DNA of 17,453 nucleotides from Desulfuromonadaceae bacterium (GTDB taxonomy: Bacteria > Desulfobacterota > Desulfuromonadia > Desulfuromonadales > Desulfuromonadaceae). Shown piece after piece: positions 7,142 to 14,012 of this stretch. The number at the start of each line of letters is the position of its first letter. Within the stretch, counting starts at the first letter, position 1. Location of the stretch: assembly GCA_027065245.1 (NCBI GenBank), contig JAMOOS010000057.1, positions 1-17,453 of the forward strand. The letters are read 5' to 3'. The notes under the pieces are model-generated. The model was given only the letters and a program-made list of their open reading frames with translations. It was not told the DNA's origin and made no database searches. Made by a program: the position numbers and the translations under genes.

Positions 7142-8530
7142 ATGGCTGCCAAACAACCGCTCTTTGTCGACAGCCATGCCCACCTCGACGGTGGCCGTTT
7201 TAGCGATGATCTCGACGAGGTGGTTCAGCGCGCCGCCGACAACGGCGTTACCACCATTGTCACCATCGGTTGCGACCTGGCCAGTTCCCGCGCCAGTGTG
7301 GAATTAAGTGAGCGTTACGCCGGGGTCTACGCCGCCGTCGGCGTTCATCCGCACGATGCCGGCGAAATTGATGATGCCGCCATTGAGCAGCTGCACGCCC
7401 TGGCACAACATCCCAAAGTAGTCGCCATCGGCGAAATCGGTCTCGACTACTACCGCGATCGCTGCCCGCGCCAGCAGCAGCAACTGGCTTTTCGCCGCCA
7501 GATCCATCTGGCGCAGCAGTGCGCCCTGCCCATTGTCGTCCACGACCGCGATGCCCACAGTGATGTGATGGCGATTCTGCGCGCTGAAAACGCCAGCGCC
7601 TGCGGCGGTGTGCTGCATTGCTTCAGCGGCGACGAAACCATGGCCCGCCAGTGCATCGACCTAGGCTTTATGCTGTCGTTTACCGGCACCATCACCTACC
7701 CAAAAAACGACGCCATCCGCGCCGTTATAGCGGCACTGCCGATTGAAAAAATGCTCATAGAGACCGACTGCCCTTACCTGGCGGCGCAGCCGTGGCGCGG
7801 CAAACGCAACGAACCAGCCTATGTGGTGGAAACAGCAAAAACACTGGCCGATATCAAACAGCTAAGCGTTGCCGACGTCGCCCGCATCACCAGCGGCAAC
7901 GCCCGGCGCCTGTTTAATCTGGACGGTGACGACAACCGGGGCAGAATCGCCTATCAAATCCGCGACAGTCTGTACCTGAATATCACCAACCGCTGTACCA
8001 ATCGCTGCGTATTCTGCGCCAAGTTCCGCGATTTCACCGTCAAGGGACATCAGCTCAAGCTTGACCACGAACCCGATTTTACCGAGATTATCACCGCCAT
8101 CGGCGACCCGACGCCGTATGCGGAGGTAGTTTTCTGCGGTTATGGCGAACCGCTGCTGCGTCTGGATGTGGTAAAGCAGGTGGCCGCCTGGCTGAAACAA
8201 CGCGGCGTCAAGGTACGCATCAACAGCGACGGCCAGGCCAACCTGGTGCATAAACGCGATATTCTGCCGGAGCTGGCCGGTCTGGTGGATGAAATCTCCA
8301 TCTCGCTTAACGCCCCCGACAGTGGCAACTATCAGCGCATCTGCCAGTCCGCCTACGGCGAGCAGGCCTTTGCAGCGGTAACTGATTTTATCCGCCGCGC
8401 CACCCGGCATATCCCCAAAGTGGTAGCGACGGCGGTAACTGTTGACGGCATTGACATCGAGCGCTGCCGCCGCCTTGCTGATGAGCTGGGCGTGGAATTT
8501 CGCCAACGGATCTACAACGAAGTGGGTTAA
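7142..8530 (+). CDS. TatD-family metal-dependent DNase fused to a radical SAM domain
   Basis: Residues 1-260 form a complete TatD/YcfH hydrolase: H12 and H14 of SHAHLD, E98 of GEIGLDYY, H134 of VHDRDAH, H159 of HCFSG and D209 of ETDCPY are the metal and catalytic positions of this amidohydrolase-like family of 3'-5' DNases. After the usual TatD ending (TSGNARRLFNLDG), residues 270-462 form a small radical SAM domain with C285-x3-C289-x2-C292 for the 4Fe-4S cluster and a GYGEP motif that fits SAM binding. A TatD-linked radical SAM family, adjacent or fused, is known (TIGR04038, from memory); its substrate is unknown to me. No frameshift or stop separates the halves. The ribosome site GAGGGG lies just after metG, so it is the last gene of the tmk operon. 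Confidence 0.93.
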   Translation: MAAKQPLFVDSHAHLDGGRFSDDLDEVVQRAADNGVTTIVTIGCDLASSRASVELSERYAGVYAAVGVHPHDAGEIDDAAIEQLHALAQHPKVVAIGEIGLDYYRDRCPRQQQQLAFRRQIHLAQQCALPIVVHDRDAHSDVMAILRAENASACGGVLHCFSGDETMARQCIDLGFMLSFTGTITYPKNDAIRAVIAALPIEKMLIETDCPYLAAQPWRGKRNEPAYVVETAKTLADIKQLSVADVARITSGNARRLFNLDGDDNRGRIAYQIRDSLYLNITNRCTNRCVFCAKFRDFTVKGHQLKLDHEPDFTEIITAIGDPTPYAEVVFCGYGEPLLRLDVVKQVAAWLKQRGVKVRINSDGQANLVHKRDILPELAGLVDEISISLNAPDSGNYQRICQSAYGEQAFAAVTDFIRRATRHIPKVVATAVTVDGIDIERCRRLADELGVEFRQRIYNEVG

Positions 8531-8565
8531 TTCACAACATTTAGCTACACATTACAAGAACGCTA

Positions 8566-8594
8566 TTGAGATTGTACAGCGGCACAGTTATAAT
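8566..8594 (+). promoter_or_regulatory. Near-consensus sigma70 promoter for the FxLYD-GGDEF unit
   Basis: TTGAGA (8566-8571) and a perfect TATAAT (8589-8594) are spaced by exactly 17 bases. Transcription should begin near 8601, giving a leader of about 90 bases before the TTG start of the next gene. The leader holds GC-rich segments with short self-complementary stretches (GCGC-CATT-GCGC; two CCGG nine bases apart). I cannot assign it to a known riboswitch. No terminator for the upstream operon is visible, so read-through is possible. Confidence 0.72.
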
Positions 8595-8691
8595 GGAACT
8601 AATAGCGTAGATAGTGAATCTGGAACGAACTGTTACTCTGCGCGCCATTGCGCCGGTTATCGTCGCCGGGAAGCATCTTACGGAGGTTATT

Positions 8692-9090
8692 TTGTTTCCA
8701 TCTCAACGATTCTACCGCAAGCATGCTGTAATCTGTCTCGCGACCGTACTGTGGTGTTGGTGTACTTTTCTGCCCAGCGCACACGCTTCTATCCTGGTAA
8801 ATTCTACTCCTGTCGTACGTTACCAGGTTGTCGATCTACAAGCTAATTTTGATTCAGACGGCAAACTGATCGATGTAACCGGTGGCATAAAAAATTACAG
8901 TTACTGCCCTATTCGCGGTAGCGTCATCATATATCTACTCGACAGTAACCAGTCTGTTATCAACGGTGTCGAAACTGCCGTCAATAACGGTGTCAGCTTC
9001 GATAGAGGGCAAACCGGTACGTTTGAAGCTGTTTTAAGCGGTGCCGGCGACAATGTCAGCAGCGTCAGTGTAGAGTTTGTCAAGAAGTAG
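8692..9090 (+). CDS. Small exported FxLYD-like protein
   Basis: I do not recognise a named gene. The best start is TTG 8692, five bases after a perfect GGAGG (8682-8686), giving 132 residues. The frame opens upstream at GTG 8614, but that would place 26 extra residues before the signal peptide. Residues 1-32 look like a Sec signal peptide: a basic start (RFYRKH), a hydrophobic core, and SAHA before the likely cleavage at A32/S33. The mature part of about 100 residues has beta-sandwich features of FxLYD/DUF3426-like domains: a VTGGIKNYS strand, a VIIYLLDSN strand, then an FDRGQTGTFEAVL segment. Such domains occur in periplasmic or surface proteins of unknown role. The GGDEF gene follows after 42 bases, presumably on the same transcript. 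Confidence 0.75.
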   Translation: MFPSQRFYRKHAVICLATVLWCWCTFLPSAHASILVNSTPVVRYQVVDLQANFDSDGKLIDVTGGIKNYSYCPIRGSVIIYLLDSNQSVINGVETAVNNGVSFDRGQTGTFEAVLSGAGDNVSSVSVEFVKK

Positions 9091-9132
9091 TCAGACCGTA
9101 CAGTGCCAAAGGGAGAGGGGCAGGCAAGCACC

Positions 9133-10365
9133 ATGATTCTTCTTGTTGAGGACAGCCCTATTTTTGGCACTCTGGTCAAAAGCAACCTAGAAAAACGCCT
9201 TTCAGAGTCCATCTACTGGGCACAATCGTTTGCCGCGGCAAAAAAAATAATCGACGAGCGCGCCGAAGATATTGATGTCGCTCTGCTCGACTTAAGCCTG
9301 CCCGATTGCGATATGGGCGAAGTGGTGGACTACGCCATAAGCCATGAAATCTCCTCCATAGTTTTCACGTCTCGCTTCGATATCCAGATGCATAAAACCA
9401 TCTGGGGCAAAGGAGTGGTTGATTACGTCCTCAAAGATGGGCCAGACAGTCTCAATTACCTGGCACAGCAAATACAACGTCTGCGCCGCAACCACAAATA
9501 CAAGATACTGGTGGTGGACGACTCGCCAATGCTGCGCAAGCTGATCTGCCGACTGCTAACGATTCACCGTTTCCCCACCGTAACTGCCAACAACGGTGTC
9601 GAAGCACTGCAAGTGCTTGAGCAACACCCAGATATAAACCTTATACTGACTGACTACAACATGCCAGAAATGGACGGCTTTGAATTAACCCGCACCCTGC
9701 GCCGCCATCACAGTCAGGAGAACTTGGCCATCATAGGCCTTTCGGCTCAGGGCGACCGCCATGTGTCAGCCAAGTTTATCAAACACGGCGCCAACGATTT
9801 TATCGCCAAACCGTTTTACGCCGAAGAATTTTACTGCCGAGTTAATCTAAACATCGACAACATGGAACGTGTCGCCATCATCCGCGACAGCTCGCACCGC
9901 GATTATCTCACCGGTCTGCACAATCGGCGCTACTTTTTCTCGCGTATGGCGAGAATCTTTCCCAAGGCAAAACAGTTGTGTGTTGCCATGGTGGATATAG
10001 ACTTTTTCAAGGCAGTCAATGACAATTACGGCCACGATGTAGGGGACACTACCCTGTGCGTTGTTGCCGACTTGCTGCGCCGTCATCTGCCCGAAGATGC
10101 GCTTATCGCCCGTTTTGGTGGTGAGGAATTTTGTCTCTGCTTGTGTGACCGCACTGACATGGCGGTTTTCGATTTGCTGGAGCAATTACGCCTGCAAGTG
10201 GAAAACACCACTATTTCTGCCGGTGACAACACTTTCAATATCACCATTAGCATCGGGGTTTGTTGCAAAAAAATGGCGACCATCGATGAGATGATCGCCA
10301 CGGCAGACGAGCTGTTATATAACGCCAAGCAGCAAGGGCGCAACTGCACCAAAGTGCTGGAATAA
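9133..10365 (+). CDS. REC-REC-GGDEF response regulator (diguanylate cyclase)
   Basis: The 410-residue cytoplasmic protein has two receiver domains and a C-terminal GGDEF domain. REC1 (about 1-118) has D7 and phosphoacceptor D53 in LLDLSLPD. REC2 (about 128-245) has the DD pair in VVDDSP, D174 in TDYNMPEMDG and the AKPF lysine. The GGDEF domain (about 260-410) has DxLTGLHNRRYF, DIDFFKAVND and the active-site motif GGEEF at 329-333, so it should make c-di-GMP from two GTP. The RxxD inhibitory site expected just before it reads PEDA and appears lost. I chose ATG 9133, where the REC fold begins; a GTG at 9103 would add ten residues. No partner histidine kinase is in the window. Confidence 0.93.
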   Translation: MILLVEDSPIFGTLVKSNLEKRLSESIYWAQSFAAAKKIIDERAEDIDVALLDLSLPDCDMGEVVDYAISHEISSIVFTSRFDIQMHKTIWGKGVVDYVLKDGPDSLNYLAQQIQRLRRNHKYKILVVDDSPMLRKLICRLLTIHRFPTVTANNGVEALQVLEQHPDINLILTDYNMPEMDGFELTRTLRRHHSQENLAIIGLSAQGDRHVSAKFIKHGANDFIAKPFYAEEFYCRVNLNIDNMERVAIIRDSSHRDYLTGLHNRRYFFSRMARIFPKAKQLCVAMVDIDFFKAVNDNYGHDVGDTTLCVVADLLRRHLPEDALIARFGGEEFCLCLCDRTDMAVFDLLEQLRLQVENTTISAGDNTFNITISIGVCCKKMATIDEMIATADELLYNAKQQGRNCTKVLE

Positions 10366-10366
10366 G

Positions 10367-11041
10367 CTAACGGGCAGCCACGTCAGCCAGGCCACTGAGT
10401 TCTGTTTTCACTTTAGCCGGATTACCGCTATACACCACCTCCGACACGCCGGAAGCTTCTACATCAAGTTTCCCGGTCACGTTTACATGCGCCGACGAGG
10501 TGCCAGTAGCTGCTACATCAGCTTCCACCGCTTTCAGCCCACTGGCATCGACACTGGAACTGCCGCTGATCTCCATTTCCAGCTTGTCGGTGGTGCCGGA
10601 TAATTTGGCCACGCAAGAACCAAACAATTCAAAATCAAACTCTTTGCCACTGATATTGGCAATGGTTATATCGTGGGCACCCTCGGCATAAAAACTGTCA
10701 AGTTGCGGTTGAGTTAAAGTAATTTCAATGGGTTGCTGCATACACAGGGAGCGATCACTGCCGATACGCAGTTTACCCTTTTCCACCACGGTTTTAACGT
10801 GTTCGAGCAGATTGCTGTCACCACTGATGGTGCAGGAGAAATCCTTGCCACTGCTGATGTGTAATGTATAGGCGCCTTGCACTTCCATACGTTTGTAATC
10901 GCGCAAACTGCGCTGCTGCTGCGCCCGTTTGCCGTTACCCTGCACACAATCACCAGTCGACTGCTGCCAGCCCCACACCGGTGAGACAACAAACATCACT
11001 ATACAGCCGAGCATCAATCCCAGACTAAATCGCGTTTTCAT
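10367..11041 (-). CDS. Exported GIN-domain (DUF2807-like) protein
   Basis: A 224-residue secreted protein. Residues 1-24 are a clear signal peptide ending near VWG/WQ. The rest resembles the putative auto-transporter adhesin head GIN domain (DUF2807): repeated short beta strands in a solenoid-like pattern (VEVQGAYTLHISSG-type start, then ISGDSNLLEHV, then repeats such as LEMEISGSSSVDASG and LDVEASGVSEVVYSG). Function of this family is not established; a surface or periplasmic role is inferred. The ATG has a strong AAAGGAGGG site. The gene converges with the GGDEF gene with one base between the stop codons, and no terminator is visible at that junction. It follows pyrE on the same strand but has its own promoter candidate. 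Confidence 0.8.
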   Translation of the reverse strand: MKTRFSLGLMLGCIVMFVVSPVWGWQQSTGDCVQGNGKRAQQQRSLRDYKRMEVQGAYTLHISSGKDFSCTISGDSNLLEHVKTVVEKGKLRIGSDRSLCMQQPIEITLTQPQLDSFYAEGAHDITIANISGKEFDFELFGSCVAKLSGTTDKLEMEISGSSSVDASGLKAVEADVAATGTSSAHVNVTGKLDVEASGVSEVVYSGNPAKVKTELSGLADVAAR

Positions 11042-11083
11042 TGTACCCTCCTTTGTTTCAACTGTTTATTCAGTCGATACAGC

Positions 11084-11112
11084 AATATAACAACGCCACC
11101 GGCTGCGGTAAA
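11084..11112 (-). promoter_or_regulatory. Candidate sigma70 promoter for the GIN-domain gene
   Basis: On the minus strand TTTACC (11107-11112) and TATATT (11084-11089) are spaced by 17 bases, matching 4 of 6 and 5 of 6 consensus bases. The start would fall near 11077, about 36 bases before the ATG. The 94-base gap after pyrE contains no convincing terminator, so the gene may also receive read-through from the purine operon. Confidence 0.45.
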
Positions 11113-11135
11113 GGGGTAGGACAATGTTTGCGCCC

Positions 11136-11693
11136 TCAACTGACGATCTGGCTTTTGGTAAAAATGGCCCTGAACGGCACATTTTGCTGCGCAAAAAACT
11201 CGCGCCCACCCTCTTCGCGATCAACCAGGGTAACCACTCCCAATACCTCAAGCCCTTCTGACTGCGCCCGTTCGATGGCTTTCATGGACGAGCCACCGGT
11301 GGTAACCACATCTTCCACAATCACCACCCTGGCGCCGGGGGCAAAGTTTTTGCGCCCTTCCAGCCACTGGCCGGTACCGTGACCTTTAGGTTCCTTACGA
11401 ATGATAAACGCCGGAATCGGTTTACCGGCCTGGGCACTGATCACAGCCGTAGCAGTGGCAATAGGGTCGGCGCCCATGGTCAAACCGCCTACCCCGGCCA
11501 CGTCGTCACCAAATTCCGCAATGGCGGCAAAAAACGCCTTGCCCACCAGCTCGGCACCACGCGGATGCAAGGTGGTCTGCTTGCCGTCAAAATAAAAATC
11601 GCTTTTGCGTCCGGAAGCCAGGGTAACTTCGCGCTGTTCGTAGGACAACTCACGAATAATCTGCATCAGTTCGCTGCGTTCCTGCTCAGTCAT
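11136..11693 (-). CDS. pyrE: Orotate phosphoribosyltransferase
   Basis: PyrE joins orotate and PRPP to give OMP, the fifth step of UMP synthesis. The 185-residue protein has the PRPP-binding motif VVIVEDVVTTGGSS at residues 123-136 and the flexible catalytic loop RKEPKGHGTG (99-108) with K100, K103 and H105. The DFYFDGKQ region near 32-39 binds orotate. The ATG has an AGAGGAGAG site and lies 15 bases after the purF stop, so it is probably co-transcribed with purF. Joining a pyrimidine gene to the purine operon links two PRPP-consuming pathways. Confidence 0.95.
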   Translation of the reverse strand: MTEQERSELMQIIRELSYEQREVTLASGRKSDFYFDGKQTTLHPRGAELVGKAFFAAIAEFGDDVAGVGGLTMGADPIATATAVISAQAGKPIPAFIIRKEPKGHGTGQWLEGRKNFAPGARVVIVEDVVTTGGSSMKAIERAQSEGLEVLGVVTLVDREEGGREFFAQQNVPFRAIFTKSQIVS

Positions 11694-11708
11694 AATGTAT
11701 GCTCTCCT

Positions 11709-13118
11709 CTAAAACAGTTCCGGCTGATTGTCGCTGGCCAGGCGGGGGAATTGAACCGGGTACTCGCCGCTGAAACAGGCGGTACAGAACTGGCCGCGGC
11801 AATCACCACCGCAACCGCCGGTAGCCTTGTACAACCCGTCCACCGACAAATAACCCAGGGTATCGGATGTTACATAGCGGTTAATCTCTTCAATGCTGTG
11901 CGATGAGGCAATCAGTTCGGTGCGAGTTGGAGTATCAATACCGTAATAACACGGATAACTCACCGGCGGGCTGGAGATACGCAGGTGTACCTCGCTGGCG
12001 CCGGCGTTGCGAATCATCTTGATGATCTTGCGTGCCGTGGTGCCGCGCACAATAGAATCGTCCACCACCACCACCCGCTTGCCGTCGATAACATCGCGCA
12101 CCGGATTCAGCTTTATCTTAACACCGAAATGGCGAATCGACTGCTGCGGTTCAATAAAGGTTCGTCCCACATAGTGATTGCGAATCATCCCCAGTTCAAA
12201 CGGTATGCCAGATTCCTCGGCATAGCCGATGGCGGCGGGAACACCGGAATCGGGAATGGCGATCACCACATCAGCTTCCACCGGATACTCGCGTGCCAGC
12301 TGCCGACCATATTCCTTGCGGATACCGTAGACCTCGCGCCCGAAAATGGTGCTGTCGGGACGGGAGAAGTAGACATATTCAAAGATACACGGCGACGGTT
12401 TCACCTGCGGCAGCGGATGGAAAGAGTGGAGCCCATCCTTGTCCACCACAATCATTTCGCCTGGATCCATCTCACGGATAAATTCCGCTTCGATTAAATC
12501 AAGGGCGCAGGTTTCCGAGGCCACCACGTAGGAGCCATCGAGACGACCTAAAATCAACGGACGAAAACCGTTAGGATCGCGCACCGCCACCATGCGCGTC
12601 TCAGTGAGAAACACCAGGCTGTAAGCACCACGCACCCTTTTTAAAGCGTCGATCACCCGATCCACCAGGCTGTCGCTCTTGGCACGCGCCAGCAGGTGGA
12701 TGATAACCTCGGTATCAGCAACGGTGGAAAAGATGGAGCCGAGTTGTTCCAGTTCGCTGCGCAACTGCTGCGCATTGATGAGATTGCCGTTGTGCGCCAC
12801 GGCAATACTGCCGCGCACATAATCGACCATAATCGGCTGAACATTTTTGATGTCGTTACCACCGGCGGTAGAATAACGCACATGGCCGATGGCACTGTCA
12901 CCTCTGAGGGTATCAAATACCGCATCATCGCGAAACGCATCCGCTACCAGACCCATTTTGCGATAGGCGCGCAGGGCGTTCCCGTCGGAGGCGACGATAC
13001 CGCAACTCTCCTGACCACGGTGTTGCAGGGCGTACAGCCCCAGATAAGTAAGGTTGGCGGCCTCGGGATGACCGTATATCCCGAAAATGCCACATTCCTC
13101 CTCAAGCTTGTCAAACAT
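11709..13118 (-). CDS. purF: Amidophosphoribosyltransferase, Fe-S type
   Basis: PurF makes phosphoribosylamine from PRPP and glutamine, the committed step of purine synthesis. The 469-residue product begins at ATG 13116-13118 with GGGAG upstream. An eight-residue propeptide precedes C9, the Ntn glutaminase nucleophile that must be exposed by self-cleavage. The glutaminase domain (LQHRGQES, HVRYSTAG, HNGNL) is followed by the phosphoribosyltransferase domain with VVVVDDSIVRGTT (349-361). C244, C390, C445 and C448 match the four 4Fe-4S ligands of the B. subtilis enzyme with identical spacing when counted from the nucleophile. So this is the Fe-S, propeptide-bearing class, unlike E. coli PurF. 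The frame stays open to 13301 inside purQ, but without family similarity. Confidence 0.96.
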   Translation of the reverse strand: MFDKLEEECGIFGIYGHPEAANLTYLGLYALQHRGQESCGIVASDGNALRAYRKMGLVADAFRDDAVFDTLRGDSAIGHVRYSTAGGNDIKNVQPIMVDYVRGSIAVAHNGNLINAQQLRSELEQLGSIFSTVADTEVIIHLLARAKSDSLVDRVIDALKRVRGAYSLVFLTETRMVAVRDPNGFRPLILGRLDGSYVVASETCALDLIEAEFIREMDPGEMIVVDKDGLHSFHPLPQVKPSPCIFEYVYFSRPDSTIFGREVYGIRKEYGRQLAREYPVEADVVIAIPDSGVPAAIGYAEESGIPFELGMIRNHYVGRTFIEPQQSIRHFGVKIKLNPVRDVIDGKRVVVVDDSIVRGTTARKIIKMIRNAGASEVHLRISSPPVSYPCYYGIDTPTRTELIASSHSIEEINRYVTSDTLGYLSVDGLYKATGGCGGDCRGQFCTACFSGEYPVQFPRLASDNQPELF

Positions 13119-13133
13119 CGCTGTTATATCTCC

Positions 13134-13182
13134 CGTGTTGAAACACGCAAAAAACAAGCCGCCGCACGCAGGCGGCGTGCGG
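13134..13182 (-). terminator. Terminator/attenuator-like hairpins between purQ and purF
   Basis: On the minus strand a stem CCGCACGC/GCGTGCGG (8 bp; 13175-13182 with 13162-13169) can form. It competes with GCCGCC/GGCGGC (6 bp; 13171-13176 with 13158-13163), which sits directly against TTGTTTTTT (13149-13157) and looks like an intrinsic terminator. A further 5 bp hairpin CGTGT/ACACG (13143-13147 with 13134-13138) follows just before the purF ribosome binding site. The overlap of the first two stems suggests either attenuation or one fuzzy terminator limiting purF-pyrE expression. It acts on minus-strand transcription only. Confidence 0.6.
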
Positions 13183-13188
13183 AAACTT

Positions 13189-14010
13189 CTACAACAACTC
13201 CTCGCGGATAAACTGTACGGCATTTTCGTACAGCAACATCCCCATCCCCTGTTCTGGCAGCTGTTCGCGCGTCCAGCGCGGATGATGGGTGCGATGAACA
13301 TAGGCTTCGGGATGAGGCATCAGGCCGAACACCCGGCCGCTTTCGTCGCACACCCCGGCAATGGCTGCCATGGAACCATTGGGATTGAGGGGATACTTCA
13401 TGCTGGCGCCGCTGTAGTTGGCGTCGCTGTACTGCAATACCGCCAGATGGCGTTGCTGTAATTGGTGCAGCACCTGCTCCGACTCGGCGACAAACTTACC
13501 CTCACCGTGACGCACCGGCAGATATAACCCTTTGATATCCCGGGTAAACACACAAGGCGAGTCGGCATCTACCCTGAGATAACACCAGCGATCCTCAAAG
13601 CGGCCACTGTCGTTGAAGGTAAGCGAGCAGCTTTGGCGGTAATCACCGGCCAGCGCCGGCAGCAACCCCATCTTGACCAGCAGTTGAAAACCGTTGCACA
13701 CCCCCATCACCAGTTTACCGGCGGCGACAAAAGCAAAAATCTGCTCCGCTACCGTAGCGTTACTGCCGCTCACCGGCGCATGCCACAGCCTGTTGGCACC
13801 AGCCTTGGCACTGCCCAGGTCATCCCCATCTAAAAATCCGCCGGCAAAATTGAGAAAATGATAATCGTCCAGCCGCACCTCACCGCCGAGCAACCGGGCG
13901 ATATGAACGATATCGCACTCAGCTCCGGCCAGACGACAGGCGTTGGCCACCTCGCGCTCACAGTTGGTGCCGTTACCGGCAATGACAATCGCCCGAACCC
14001 TGTCCGCCAT
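13189..14010 (-). CDS. purQ: Phosphoribosylformylglycinamidine synthase, glutaminase subunit PurQ
   Basis: PurQ supplies ammonia from glutamine to PurL for conversion of FGAR to FGAM. With the ATG at 14008-14010 it has 273 residues, longer than the roughly 225-residue Bacillus type. It is a class I glutamine amidotransferase with nucleophile C105 in GVCNGFQ and the catalytic pair H233 and E235 in MPHPEA. The N-terminal GNGTNCERE motif (12-20) and LPVRHGEGK (164-172) are typical of PurQ. The frame extends ten codons further upstream into purL, but the start used here lies two bases after the purL stop and matches the family N-terminus. Confidence 0.95.
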   Translation of the reverse strand: MADRVRAIVIAGNGTNCEREVANACRLAGAECDIVHIARLLGGEVRLDDYHFLNFAGGFLDGDDLGSAKAGANRLWHAPVSGSNATVAEQIFAFVAAGKLVMGVCNGFQLLVKMGLLPALAGDYRQSCSLTFNDSGRFEDRWCYLRVDADSPCVFTRDIKGLYLPVRHGEGKFVAESEQVLHQLQQRHLAVLQYSDANYSGASMKYPLNPNGSMAAIAGVCDESGRVFGLMPHPEAYVHRTHHPRWTREQLPEQGMGMLLYENAVQFIREELL

Positions 14011-14012
14011 GA

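Noticed and set aside
8595..8691. Possible c-di-GMP riboswitch in the leader before the secreted protein and GGDEF gene
   Set aside because: The GEMM-type conserved core and receptor sequence cannot be found; only short GC-rich self-complementary pieces are present.
8442..8846. 134-codon plus-strand frame between the TatD fusion and the exported protein
   Set aside because: It overlaps both real genes in a different frame and crosses the promoter; composition is not protein-like.
10200..10560. Bidirectional terminator at the convergent GGDEF/GIN-domain junction
   Set aside because: No stem followed by a T-tract is visible on either strand around the two stop codons.
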